Shown piece by piece: positions 8,104 to 16,372 of a stretch of 43,759 nucleotides of DNA. The notes under the pieces are model-generated. The model was not told where the DNA came from. It worked only from the letters and a program-made list of their open reading frames with translations, and searched no databases. Origin of the DNA: Cohnella nanjingensis (GTDB taxonomy: Bacteria; Bacillota; Bacilli; Paenibacillales; Paenibacillaceae); contig NZ_JACJVP010000062.1 of assembly GCF_014212125.1 (NCBI RefSeq), positions 1 through 43,759 of the forward strand. Reading direction: 5' to 3'. A program made the translations under genes and the position numbers. Every line of letters starts with the position of its first letter. The stretch's first letter is position 1.

Positions 8104-8892
8104 TCAACCTTCGTGTTGCACGGAGACGACGTCTCGCTTGGTTCTCGTCAGGTAGAGGACCAGTGCGAGGATCGTGACGAGGAAAAAGATGTTAATGCCG
8201 GTCGTTCCCCATCCGAGTCCCCCTTCGTCGCGCGGCTGCGACAGATAATCGCCGACCGAAGCTCCCAGCGGACGGGTCAGGATATACGCGATCCAAAACG
8301 CGAGAACGGCGTCCAAGCGGAGCGCATAGTAAGCGAACGTGACGATCCCGATCAGCGCGACGAAGATAAGCGCCGATACCCCGTAGCCTAAGTTCAATCC
8401 TTCCGAGAACCAATCGCCTGCCGCCGTGCCCAGCGCGAAGGTGAACAGGATGGCCAACCAATAGAACCCTTCCCGCTTGGCGGTGTAGATGGAGTGGATC
8501 GAGAGCGTCTTCTCGCTGGCGTACCAAGCCCAAAAAGTCGCGGCCAACGCCAAGCCGAAGATCAAGGTGGTCAACGCCAACGGAACGCCGAAGTTATCGG
8601 TGAGGTTGTCCGTGATGAGCGTGCCCAACACGCTAATGAGCAGAACGGCAAGCCAGTAAATGCCGGCCGTGTACTTCTTGGACCGGAATTGCAGGATCAG
8701 CGCGATTACCAGAAACCCGCCCATCAGCAAGGTCGTACCGGTCAATCCCCAATTCAGATTGAAGTTCAGGAAATCCGCCGCCGTCTCCCCCACCGTCGTC
8801 GCCATGACTTTGATAATCCAGAAAAAAATCGTAATCGCCGGAACCTTGCTCCACATCTGCTTGTCCTTCAACGCACCGATTGTCGCTTCCAT
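8104..8892 (-). CDS. COG4705-like integral membrane protein with four internal repeats
   Basis: A 262-residue protein with about eight or nine hydrophobic helices, resembling the uncharacterised COG4705 membrane family. A short motif recurs about every 60 residues: TTVGETAADF (about 32), LITDNLTDNF (about 92), TAAGDWFSEGL (about 156) and ASVGDYLSQP (about 211). Each puts a Gly/Thr and an acidic residue in a membrane-embedded turn, which looks like a pseudo-fourfold channel or transporter. I cannot assign a substrate. ATG codons at 8901 and 8892 are both possible: GGAGG lies 3 bases before the first and 12 before the second, and the second gives the more usual N terminus. It appears to be a single-gene transcript. 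Confidence 0.75.
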   Translation of the reverse strand: MEATIGALKDKQMWSKVPAITIFFWIIKVMATTVGETAADFLNFNLNWGLTGTTLLMGGFLVIALILQFRSKKYTAGIYWLAVLLISVLGTLITDNLTDNFGVPLALTTLIFGLALAATFWAWYASEKTLSIHSIYTAKREGFYWLAILFTFALGTAAGDWFSEGLNLGYGVSALIFVALIGIVTFAYYALRLDAVLAFWIAYILTRPLGASVGDYLSQPRDEGGLGWGTTGINIFFLVTILALVLYLTRTKRDVVSVQHEG

Positions 8893-9070
8893 ATGCCGCA
8901 TCACCCTCCATCATAATCGTACCCAGTTCCTCCTTCTAAGATAAGTGAACTTGATAAACAGCGGATGAAGCGGTTCTTAAAATTTTATGAAGGAGAGACT
9001 ATGCGAAGTGACCGCAGGGCGCGAGAACCGATCGCTTTATCGATTGCCGGGATGACGCGCAAAAGCCGCA

Positions 9071-10750
9071 TCAAGGACGACCATCGGCGGGCGTCGGATG
9101 CACGGCTTCCAGCAGGTGCAGTTCCAACTCTTCCGAGTAGGCGCGCGTCTGGTCTTCCGTATAACCGAGCTCCCGCGCCATCATACGAATCACTTCGCCC
9201 TTCCATGTCCGGACGAGCGCGATATCGAAGAACAGCGCGCCCGTCCGGCGAATAAGGAAGTCAACCGGCTTCGCCGCCATCTCGTGTTTGATCGCGTACA
9301 GCAGCGATGCGTACAGCTCCGACGGCAGCGCGCCCGCGTCGCCGCGCTCGCCGTCCGAATGCCGCAGCTGATCGTAGACCGCCGCGACGTTCGATCCGTA
9401 TCGGCTGGCCAACCGTTCGGCGGTCGCTTCGGACAGGCCGCGGCGGACGCCTTCCGCCCGCCAACGGCTCACGAACGCGGCATAGCCTGCCGATCCGCCC
9501 ACGTCCCCGCCGGAGACGGGCATCCGCTTGGTCGCGCACGGCCGGAACGGCCCTCCGCCCTCGCCGGTCAACTCGCGGGACAACAGATCCACGACCGTCT
9601 CCGCCATCTTCCGGTAGCCGGTCAATTTGCCTCCGGCGATCGTGAGCATGCCCGACGGCGAGCGGAAGATCTCGTCCTTCCGCGACACTTCGGACGGCGA
9701 CTTGCCCTCCTGATAGATGAGCGGACGCAGCCCCGCCCAGCTCGACTCCACGTCCTGCGCCGTCAGCTTCACGCCCGGGAACATCTCGTTGGCCGCATGC
9801 AGCACGTAGTCGCGGTCGGCCTCGGTCATGGTCGGGCGAGCCGGGTCCCCTTCATAGTCCGTGTCCGTCGTGCCGACATAAGTCTTGCCGTCGCGCGGGA
9901 TGGCGAACAGCATGCGGCCGTCGGGCGTGTCGAAGTAGATCGCTTGATGCAGCGGGAACCGGCGCCCGTCGAAGACGAGATGGATGCCTTTGGTCAGCCG
10001 CAGCGTCTTCCCTTGCTTGGAGCGGTCCCGTTCGCGCAGCGCGTCGACCCACGGCCCGGTCGCGTTGACGATTCTGCGCGCCCGAATCGTATAGCTGCCG
10101 CCGCCGATCCGATCGACGGCGCGGACGCCTGCAAGCCGCCCATGCTCGTAGAGCAGTTCCTCCGCTTTGACGTAATTCACCGCGTTGACGCCGGCTTCGA
10201 CCGCCTTCTTCATAACCTCCAGCGTCAGCCGGGCATCGTCGGTGCGGTATTCCACGTAATAGCCTCCGCCTTTCAGCCCTTCGCTTCGCAGCAGCGGCTC
10301 CCGGTTCATCGTCTCCGCCGCGCGAAGCATCTTGCGGCGCTCGCTCCGTCTCACTCCGGCGAGATAGTCGTACAGGGCCAGACCGACCGACGTGGAGAGC
10401 TTGCCGAAGGCGCCGCCTTGATAGATCGGCAGCAGCATCCATTCCGGCGTCGTCACGTGAGGCCCGTTCTCGTAGACGATCGCCCGCTCCTTGCCCACCT
10501 CCGCGACCATCTTCACCTCGAATTGCTTCAAGTATCTCAATCCGCCATGGACGAGCTTCGTCGATCGGCTCGAAGTGCCCGCGGCGAAGTCCTGCATCTC
10601 GATCAACGCCGTGCGCATGCCCCGGCTCTGCGCATCCAGCGCGATGCCCGCGCCGGTAATCCCGCCTCCGATGACCAGCACGTCCCAGCTTTCTTGCTCC
10701 ATCCCGCGCAGCCGGTCGGTTCGGCCGGCGGCTGACATCCCCTGCTCCAT
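9071..10750 (-). CDS. glpD: Aerobic glycerol-3-phosphate dehydrogenase
   Basis: GlpD is a membrane-associated FAD enzyme that oxidises glycerol-3-phosphate to dihydroxyacetone phosphate and feeds electrons to the quinone pool. The 559-residue protein is close to the length of Bacillus GlpD. The FAD-binding glycines are at 28-35 (GGGITGAG). Family motifs follow: FAAGTSSRSTKLVHGGLRYL, VNATGPWVDALR, FAIPRDGKTYVGTTDTDY and AGGKLTGYRKMAE. The ATG at 10750 has GAGGAGG 11 bases upstream. The gene is preceded by a leader terminator and by glpP, the antiterminator gene, so expression should need glycerol-3-phosphate. No glpF or glpK is in the window. Confidence 0.96.
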   Translation of the reverse strand: MEQGMSAAGRTDRLRGMEQESWDVLVIGGGITGAGIALDAQSRGMRTALIEMQDFAAGTSSRSTKLVHGGLRYLKQFEVKMVAEVGKERAIVYENGPHVTTPEWMLLPIYQGGAFGKLSTSVGLALYDYLAGVRRSERRKMLRAAETMNREPLLRSEGLKGGGYYVEYRTDDARLTLEVMKKAVEAGVNAVNYVKAEELLYEHGRLAGVRAVDRIGGGSYTIRARRIVNATGPWVDALRERDRSKQGKTLRLTKGIHLVFDGRRFPLHQAIYFDTPDGRMLFAIPRDGKTYVGTTDTDYEGDPARPTMTEADRDYVLHAANEMFPGVKLTAQDVESSWAGLRPLIYQEGKSPSEVSRKDEIFRSPSGMLTIAGGKLTGYRKMAETVVDLLSRELTGEGGGPFRPCATKRMPVSGGDVGGSAGYAAFVSRWRAEGVRRGLSEATAERLASRYGSNVAAVYDQLRHSDGERGDAGALPSELYASLLYAIKHEMAAKPVDFLIRRTGALFFDIALVRTWKGEVIRMMARELGYTEDQTRAYSEELELHLLEAVHPTPADGRP

Positions 10751-10783
10751 GACGGCAAATGCCTCCTCTATACGTCGAAGCAA

Positions 10784-10837
10784 CAAAAAAACCGCAACCT
10801 CATCAGCTGCGCCAAAGGCGCAACCGAGCGTCGCGGT
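10784..10837 (-). promoter_or_regulatory. glpD leader terminator, presumed GlpP antitermination target
   Basis: In the untranslated leader of glpD, read on the minus strand, ACCGCGAC (10837-10830) can pair with GTTGCGGT (10798-10791), and TGCGCC/GGCGCA forms an inner hairpin; eight T follow. This is an intrinsic terminator between promoter and gene. In Bacillus subtilis, GlpP bound to glycerol-3-phosphate lets polymerase pass such a leader structure before glpD. With glpP directly upstream, the same control is expected here. Confidence 0.75.
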
Positions 10838-10857
10838 GTCTCCCGTTCTCCAACCCA

Positions 10858-10886
10858 CTATTAACTTGTGTCTTATGATACCACAA
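10858..10886 (-). promoter_or_regulatory. Possible glpD promoter
   Basis: On the minus strand TTGTGG (10886-10881) and TAATAG (10863-10858) are separated by 17 bases, placing the start of transcription just before the leader terminator. Both boxes depart from consensus, and a TATCAT a few bases upstream is an alternative -10. Confidence 0.4.
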
Positions 10887-10967
10887 GGTGCTTTTCTTGG
10901 AAAGCCGCTGGCGCCCAATTCTATTCTGCCCGTCTCCCGGCCTTAGCGATGAGGCAGCCGCGCGCGT

Positions 10968-11531
10968 CTACAGCGCTCCGTCGAAGTGCCGCCAGAGCTC
11001 CATACGGGAGGTCGTGACGGCCGAGGCACCCGCCGCGATCGCCTGCTCCACGTCCGCGACCGTGCGGATGAGACCGCCCGCGAAGATCGGAATGCCCGCT
11101 CGACCGAGCACCTCTTCGATCATGTGGGGCATAACGCCGGGAAGCACTTCGATATAATCCGGCTTGGATCTCTCGAGCAGCGCGTAGCTCTTCTCCAGGG
11201 CATGCGAATCGAGAAGGAACAGCCGCTGGATTGCGAGCAGCCCGTTCTGCTTCGTCTTCGCGATGACGCCGGCCCGGGTGGAGATGAGGCCTGCGGGCTT
11301 CATTACCTGGCAGAGGAACTCCGCCGCGTATTCGTCGTTTTTCAGACCTTCGATGAGGTCCGCATGCAGCAGCACCTTCTTGCCGCTGGCGTTCGCCATC
11401 TCCAGGATCGGCTTGATCTGGCTGATATGGCTGTCCAATAGCACGACATAGACATAGGACATCCGCATCAGCTTCTCCAAGTCCCTCATCTTCCGCACCG
11501 CGGGCAGTATCCGCTGTCCGTGAAAGGCCAT
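10968..11531 (-). CDS. glpP: Glycerol-3-phosphate-responsive antiterminator
   Basis: GlpP is an RNA-binding antiterminator activated by glycerol-3-phosphate. The 187-residue protein has the length and N terminus of Bacillus GlpP (MAFHGQRILPAVRKM). It carries the family segments VVLLDSHISQIKPI, LLHADLIEGL, LISTRAGVIAKTKQNG, LFLLDSHALE and the TIM-barrel phosphate site GGLIRT. The ATG at 11531 is preferred to an ATG ten codons earlier because it matches the family N terminus; AGGAGG lies 11 bases upstream. It lies upstream of glpD on the same strand, with glpD's own leader terminator in between, so GlpP probably controls the adjacent gene. Confidence 0.95.
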   Translation of the reverse strand: MAFHGQRILPAVRKMRDLEKLMRMSYVYVVLLDSHISQIKPILEMANASGKKVLLHADLIEGLKNDEYAAEFLCQVMKPAGLISTRAGVIAKTKQNGLLAIQRLFLLDSHALEKSYALLERSKPDYIEVLPGVMPHMIEEVLGRAGIPIFAGGLIRTVADVEQAIAAGASAVTTSRMELWRHFDGAL

Positions 11532-11635
11532 CTCCCGCTCCCCCTCCTGCCGCAACGCCATTCATCTCCTGCGATTATCCCCCGGCCGCTAGGCGTCGGG
11601 GTAGCGGGAAGGCGAATTGCCGGCCCGCGCAAGCC

Positions 11636-12580
11636 TCAATAGAGAAAACGCCACAAATAGAACGTCGCATACGACTCCCAGCCGGTCCACCCGGCCGAGA
11701 GCGCCAAGATCTCCGGCTTGGTCGGCTTGCGTTCCATTCCGTTCAGCATCTTGATCGCATTGTGCAGGCCGACGTCGTCGACCGGAAATGCCGAGGGCAT
11801 GCGGAGACAGCGCATAAGCACGTAGTTCGCCGTCCAGGGCCCGATGCCGCGTACGCCAACCAACAGCTTCTCTACTTTCCTCAAGTCATCCGTCCCGAGC
11901 AGCAGTTCCCGGCTCAGCCGGCCGTCGGCCAGGAGTTGCGCCACGCCGACGAGATATTCGCATTTCTTGACGGTCATCCGCAGATCGCTAAGATCGGCTT
12001 CGGACAAGCCGGCGATGTCTTGCGGCGTCGGAAAGGTCCAATACGTCTCGCCTTCGCAGACGACCCGGCGGCCGAATCGCTCCACCAGCCGTCTCTTCAG
12101 CGTATACGCAAACGCCAGATTGATCTGCTGGCCGAGAATCCCCCAACTGATCGCCTCGAACAAATCCGGGATCCCCATATTGCGCAGCCCGTGAAAAGCG
12201 GTCACCGCGCGATCCAGCAGCGCGTCCGTCCGCGCCAAGCGGTAGAACGGCGCCAAGTCCCGGTCCAGGTCGAACCATTCCCGGACATAACGTACGACCT
12301 CTGCTTGTACGGCGGGCGAAGGAAGCGCATCCCCCAGGAATCGAATGCGGATACCGCGTTCGATCGGGTCCTCTCGAATCTCCACGACCGGCGCTTGCGT
12401 GCCGACCGGGACGGCTTTGTAGATGCTTCCCTCATGGAAGCGATATAGGCATTCGTTCGAAGCGTTGGCTAAGTATCGGTAGTTCTCGCCGAACGAGAAC
12501 AATTCGGGCACGGCGAGCCGGAGCGACGGCCCGTCCTTCCGCGCTTCCGGTTCTGCGGCTTGCCGCATCGTTTGCTCCAT
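11636..12580 (-). CDS. DNA-3-methyladenine glycosylase II, AlkA type
   Basis: This 314-residue base-excision repair enzyme removes alkylated purines from DNA. It has an N-terminal beta domain as in AlkA, the WGILGQQINLAFA helix near residue 146, and a helix-hairpin-helix GPD motif (VGVRGIGPWTANYV) ending in AFPVDDVGL. The second aspartate of that segment (about 269) corresponds to the catalytic Asp238 of E. coli AlkA. GGAGGGG lies 7 bases before the ATG at 12580; an upstream in-frame start has no ribosome site. It is on the same strand as the AraC regulator upstream but separated by about 120 bases. A link to an adaptive alkylation response is possible but not shown. Confidence 0.93.
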   Translation of the reverse strand: MEQTMRQAAEPEARKDGPSLRLAVPELFSFGENYRYLANASNECLYRFHEGSIYKAVPVGTQAPVVEIREDPIERGIRIRFLGDALPSPAVQAEVVRYVREWFDLDRDLAPFYRLARTDALLDRAVTAFHGLRNMGIPDLFEAISWGILGQQINLAFAYTLKRRLVERFGRRVVCEGETYWTFPTPQDIAGLSEADLSDLRMTVKKCEYLVGVAQLLADGRLSRELLLGTDDLRKVEKLLVGVRGIGPWTANYVLMRCLRMPSAFPVDDVGLHNAIKMLNGMERKPTKPEILALSAGWTGWESYATFYLWRFLY

Positions 12581-12701
12581 GCCGATCCCCCTCCGTCTGT
12601 GCGACGATCGCCGCTTCTCTAGTTGTATCACAGATCCGATCGCCGTGCCTTTCGCTATCTTGCGGTCTTATTCGGTCCGCGGCTTCAGGCAGGGCGACGG
12701 A

Positions 12702-13493
12702 TCAACGTCGGCTAAGTTCGAGCGTTCGGCTGAGGAAGACGTTCATCAGCAGCGGCAAGGAGATGAGAATCGGCGGGTCGTCCGGCCGGGGCTCGTACAG
12801 CATCGCCTGCTGGGCGGGAACGGGCTGCCCGGGAATGACCCGGATCGGCGCTCTCGACCGGGTCCGCAAGGTGGCGTGGGGGAGCAGGATATCCATCGCC
12901 CCCATCCCCCAGGAGATCGAAGTCGCCATCAAATAATAAGTGCCCGGCCGGACGCCCGTGAACCGAAAGTCGCCCAAGGAGGAGAGCAGCGTGCCGTATG
13001 GCGGCAGACCTTCGGGAATCGGCTTGGAGAAAAGCCCGATCAATATGAACCCTTCGAAAGGAACAGACGAGGTGACGGTCCCCTGTACGCAGCCGTAATC
13101 CAGCGTCGCCGGATCGGCCGTGCGCCAATCCGTCAGCTGCTGCAAAGATCGAAAGTGCGCGTCCGTCTGCAGCGCCGAATGCCGGAATTCGGACGGCGAT
13201 ACGCCCACCCGCTCGGTAAATCGGGTCGTGAACGTGCCCAGGCTCTGCTGGCCGATCTCCAGCCCGACATCCCGGACGCTCAAGTTCGTGCGCAGCAGCA
13301 AGTCCTTCGCCTTCTGCAGACGCATGGACGAGACGTAGTAGAGCGGCGACAATCCGATCCGTTCTTTGAAGATGCGCGTGAAATGGTACGGACTGTAGGC
13401 GACATAACGGGCTAAACGGGATAACGGAAGCGGCTCGTCGATATGATCGCGAATAAAGGCGATTACCTCGTCCACTTCGGAATACCGTTCCAT
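12702..13493 (-). CDS. AraC-family transcriptional regulator with N-terminal HTH
   Basis: A 263-residue regulator. The AraC DNA-binding domain is at the N terminus (about 1-100): VAYSPYHFTRIFKERIGLSPLYYV in the first HTH region and RFTERVGVSPSEFRHS closing the second. The C-terminal part (about 110-263) is an effector domain of unknown ligand, with LTDWRTADPATLDYGCVQG and GVRPGTYYLMATSISWGMG. This domain order is the reverse of classical AraC and typical of Rob/YdeE-like regulators. The ATG at 13493 has GGGGAG 9 bases upstream. No divergent target gene is adjacent; the neighbours on the same strand are the glycosylase and a broken GNAT gene. Confidence 0.88.
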   Translation of the reverse strand: MERYSEVDEVIAFIRDHIDEPLPLSRLARYVAYSPYHFTRIFKERIGLSPLYYVSSMRLQKAKDLLLRTNLSVRDVGLEIGQQSLGTFTTRFTERVGVSPSEFRHSALQTDAHFRSLQQLTDWRTADPATLDYGCVQGTVTSSVPFEGFILIGLFSKPIPEGLPPYGTLLSSLGDFRFTGVRPGTYYLMATSISWGMGAMDILLPHATLRTRSRAPIRVIPGQPVPAQQAMLYEPRPDDPPILISLPLLMNVFLSRTLELSRR

Positions 13494-13613
13494 ACGGCGG
13501 CTCTCCCCTTCCTCCACCTGTTGGAAATGCGAATGTATGTTCTCCGTCCATTTTATCCAATGGGATGGAAAAGAGCAACCGCGAATCGCTTCGCCTCCGC
13601 GCGCCTCGTAGAC

Positions 13614-14198
13614 TTATCCGTTTTGACGTAAGTAACGCTCCAGCCGCGCCTTCGTCTCCGGCCACTCCCGGTCGAGGATGCTGTAGTAGACCGAATCCCG
13701 CACGTAGCCGTCCGGCAGAATCATATGGTTCCTCAGCACGCCTTCCTTGCTTGCCCCGAGCCGTTCGATCGCCCGCTGGGAGCGTACGTTGCGGGAGTCG
13801 GTCTTCAACTGGACCCGAATCGTGCCCAGCGATTCGAAGCAATGACGCAGCAGCAGAAGCTTGCAAGCCGTATTGACGTTCGTCCGCCAGACCGACGGCG
13901 TCAGCCAAGTGGAACAAATCTCCAGATTCCGGTTCGCTTCGGAGATATCGAAGAGCCGCGTGCTCCCCAAGATCCGGCCCGACGGGCGCTCCGCGATGAC
14001 GAACGGCAGCGCGTTCGGCTGGGCCTACGCTTTCTGGATATAGGCCTCGGCATCGGCGAGCGTGCGGATATTCCCTTGGGTCACCGTCCAAATCTCCGGG
14101 TAGCGTCCGGCTTCGAAGAGGCCCTCGGCATGGCCGGCCTGCATGGGAATCAATTCAACGGTTTCTCCGGCGAGTACGATAGGTTCGACTGTCATCAT
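13614..14198 (-). pseudogene. GNAT (RimL-like) acetyltransferase interrupted by an in-frame TAG
   Basis: The frame from the ATG at 14198 encodes an N-terminal half (TVEPIVLAGETVELIPM through ADAEAYIQKA), meets TAG at 14027-14025, and continues without a shift as AQPNALPFVIAERPSGRILG and the rest of a RimL-type GNAT domain. The acetyl-CoA region is intact (NTACKLLLLRHCFESLG, RVQLKTDSRNVRSQRAIERLGA). Without the stop the protein would be about 194 residues, the usual length. The original codon could have been TTG (Leu) changed to TAG. A low-efficiency TTG start at 13970 could still give the C-terminal half, but that would lack the first strands of the fold. Confidence 0.8.
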
Positions 14199-14277
14199 GC
14201 TTGGATCTTCCTCCCTGTTCAGGTTCGATTGCGTTCCGGGGCTCGCAGACAAGGGCTGCCGGCAGCGGGCTGCCCGG

Positions 14278-15459
14278 TCAAGCGGAAAGGCCGTGCGCAC
14301 CGCTCCGCCTCAGCGCCACGCTCGTCAGGATGCCGACGGATGCCAGGACGAGCGCCGCCGGAATGTAGAAGATGCGTGGCGTGACGCCTTCGATCGTCAG
14401 GGGCAGGAAGTAACCGATCAACGAGGCCGTCTGGGAGATGAAGACGTAGAGGCTCGCGCCGAAGCCGGTCCGCTGCAGGAACATCCGCTGCACAACCCCC
14501 ATGGCCACGCCGTAGAGCACCGATACGAAGAAAGAATAGACCGGCTGCATGAGGAAAAAGACCGGCAGCGAGTCGACCGTCGCATAGACGAGATACGTCG
14601 CCAAGGCGAGCGCGCCGCTGAAGAGTATGACCTTCCGGCTGCCGTAGCGGGCCGCCCAGTAGCCGGCCAGCGTCATGAAGATCAGCTCGAAGATCGCCTG
14701 CGTGCTCCAGATATAGGACATGAGGCGCGGATCGCCGAAGCGCGCGTTCACGACCAGCGGCAAGTACAGGCCGCGGATCGCGTCGGCGCACAAGAGCAAG
14801 AGCAGCGCGACGAGCAGCGCGAGCGAGAACGGCTCGCCCCCTCTTGCGGGCGGCGCGCCGGGATCGGCGAGCGCTTCGCGATAGAGGAGCAGCAGCGCGA
14901 ACAGCAGGACGTAGCCGGACAGGTTGCCCCAGAGGACGCCCCGGAAGGACGCGATCAGGAAGATGTTCGCGCCCAGCAGCAGACCGGCGAAGAAGCCGAC
15001 GCTGTATGTCGTGCGCAGCCACAGCTGCGCCATCTCGACGATGCCGGGCTGCAGGCGGGCGAAGTGATTGCGCGCCATCGCGAACAGCTGCCCCATGATC
15101 ATGCCCGAAGGCGCGACGGCGACCGACATGCCGGCCAGCGCCGTTCCGAAGCTATCGGCCCGCATATAGAGAAGAATGCCGACGATGCACAAGCCGGCCG
15201 CGACGAGCGGGATGCGCTTCTTGCGGCGAAGCTTGTCGCTGAAAAATCCGACGCTGATCGTCAGCGCCATATTCAACAGCAGGGAGACGGAGAAGACGAC
15301 GGCGATCTGGCTCTTGGACAAGCCGACGTCATTCTGCAGATAGATCGCGTTCATCGGCGCGAGGATGCCGACACCGACCCCGTAGAGGAACATGGCGGCG
15401 ATGAGGACCCATACCGAACGGAAACGAATGAAGGTGCGAAAATCGGAAGATATGCTCAT
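14278..15459 (-). CDS. MFS transporter, sugar-efflux-like
   Basis: A 393-residue protein with twelve predicted helices. The loop between helices 2 and 3 carries the MFS signature FFSDKLRRKKR, and the equivalent loop in the second half reads YWAARYGSRK. Overall it resembles the sugar efflux (SetA-like) branch, with conserved NFI-type N-terminal sequence GVGVGILAPMNAIYLQNDVGLS, but the substrate is not provable from sequence. AAAGGAG lies before the ATG at 15459. It is the first gene leftward of a divergent intergenic region and is followed by the broken GNAT gene. Confidence 0.87.
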   Translation of the reverse strand: MSISSDFRTFIRFRSVWVLIAAMFLYGVGVGILAPMNAIYLQNDVGLSKSQIAVVFSVSLLLNMALTISVGFFSDKLRRKKRIPLVAAGLCIVGILLYMRADSFGTALAGMSVAVAPSGMIMGQLFAMARNHFARLQPGIVEMAQLWLRTTYSVGFFAGLLLGANIFLIASFRGVLWGNLSGYVLLFALLLLYREALADPGAPPARGGEPFSLALLVALLLLLCADAIRGLYLPLVVNARFGDPRLMSYIWSTQAIFELIFMTLAGYWAARYGSRKVILFSGALALATYLVYATVDSLPVFFLMQPVYSFFVSVLYGVAMGVVQRMFLQRTGFGASLYVFISQTASLIGYFLPLTIEGVTPRIFYIPAALVLASVGILTSVALRRSGAHGLSA

Positions 15460-15512
15460 CGGAACGCTCCTTTAGCCCGCCGGATGGCCGATAATGGCGG
15501 TATGGGCGGGCT

Positions 15513-15540
15513 TTGACAAACCCATTATACACCATATTAT
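15513..15540 (+). promoter_or_regulatory. Plus-strand promoter toward the oxidoreductase remnant and sodC
   Basis: A consensus -35 TTGACA (15513-15518), a 16-base spacer and TATTAT (15535-15540). The -10 is embedded in the perfect inverted repeat CCATA-T-TATGG (15532-15542), a possible operator. On the other strand TATAAT (15529-15524) could serve the MFS gene. The gene-free stretch 15460-15770 holds this region, the oxidoreductase remnant and the sodC leader. Confidence 0.55.
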
Positions 15541-15579
15541 GGAGTAACATTGGACTTAAATTTCAGGAAGCGAGTCGAA

Positions 15580-15753
15580 ATGAGAGCAATCATCCACTCC
15601 GCTGCCGCCGGCCTCGAGGGCCTCGAATATGGCGTTCTCCCGGACCGGCATCCCGGCGAAGGCGAGGTCAAAGTCCTTCGTTCCCGCCTGTCCGGTATGT
15701 TTAGACAGATTATGGTAAAGCTAAGGCCGAACCATCAATCTATCGGAACTTAG
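15580..15753 (+). pseudogene. N-terminal remnant of a zinc-type alcohol dehydrogenase/quinone reductase
   Basis: From the ATG at 15580 (AGGAAG upstream) the first 32 or so residues look like the start of an MDR-family NADPH:quinone reductase: MRAIIHSAAAGLEGLEYGVL, then PDRHPGEGEVKV. After this the family would continue into the GLNHRD zinc-binding region, but the resemblance is lost and the frame stops within 60 codons. The rest of the gene, about 900 bases, is missing. The remnant sits between a good promoter and sodC, so a deletion may have brought sodC under the old promoter. The family resemblance is from memory of the motif. Confidence 0.55.
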
Positions 15754-15770
15754 GAGGACGAACTACAGCC

Positions 15771-16319
15771 ATGAAAATACGGATCGCAGCCCTCTGCATG
15801 AGCGCGCTCACGCTTCTCTGGGCCGGAGCCGCGGCCTATGCGCCGTCTGCCCAGGCGCGTTCGGAGACGTCGCCCGTCGTCAACGTGAAGATCGTGAATG
15901 CAAAAGGCGAAGAGATCGGCCAGGCCCGGATTACGCAGCTGCCTGGTGCCGTCCGCATCCATCTCGAAGCGAAGAATCTGCCTCCGGGCGCGCACGGCAT
16001 ACACTTTCACGAGACGGGAAGCTGCGAGCCGCCCGACTTTAAGTCGGCAGGCGCGCATCTGAATCCGGAGAACAAGCAGCACGGCTTCCACAATCCGAAG
16101 GGCTTTCATGCCGGCGACCTGCCGAACATCCAAGTCGCGGCGGACGGCACGGTCAATGCCGACGTGGAGAGCAAGCACGTCACCCTGGCCAAAGGCACGG
16201 CCAACTCGCTCCTGAAGCCGGGCGGCACGGCGTTGGTCATTCACGACAAAGCGGACGACTACGTCACGGATCCCACCGGCAATTCGGGCGACCGCATCGC
16301 TTGCGGCCGCATTCAATAG
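15771..16319 (+). CDS. sodC: Cu/Zn superoxide dismutase, secreted
   Basis: This 182-residue protein would dismutate superoxide outside the membrane. A signal peptide with a hydrophobic core (ALCMSALTLLWAGAAAY) covers about residues 1-29. Metal ligands are all present: His78 and His80 (GIHFHETG), bridging His96 (AHLNP), His104, His113 and Asp116 (GFHAGDLPN), and His158 (LVIHD). Cys85 and Cys178 can form the conserved disulfide. AGGAGG precedes the ATG by about 15 bases. It is monocistronic, ends at a shared terminator, and is convergent with the TetR gene. Confidence 0.95.
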   Translation: MKIRIAALCMSALTLLWAGAAAYAPSAQARSETSPVVNVKIVNAKGEEIGQARITQLPGAVRIHLEAKNLPPGAHGIHFHETGSCEPPDFKSAGAHLNPENKQHGFHNPKGFHAGDLPNIQVAADGTVNADVESKHVTLAKGTANSLLKPGGTALVIHDKADDYVTDPTGNSGDRIACGRIQ

Positions 16320-16333
16320 TCCCCCGCGACGAC

Positions 16334-16364
16334 GCATCCCCGAAGCGCAGCGCTTCGGGGATGC
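16334..16364. terminator. Shared bidirectional terminator between sodC and the TetR gene
   Basis: A perfect 15-base inverted repeat (GCATCCCCGAAGCGC, one base, its complement) forms a very stable hairpin 15 bases after the sodC stop. A T-rich tract (TTCTTATTCTTCTTT) follows on the plus strand. The TetR gene ends 9 bases to the right on the other strand. Confidence 0.85.
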
Positions 16365-16372
16365 GGGCGTTC

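Noticed and set aside
8965..9255. A small plus-strand frame with a GGAG site before an ATG at 9001
   Set aside because: Most of it overlaps the 3' end of glpD in antisense and the product looks random and basic.
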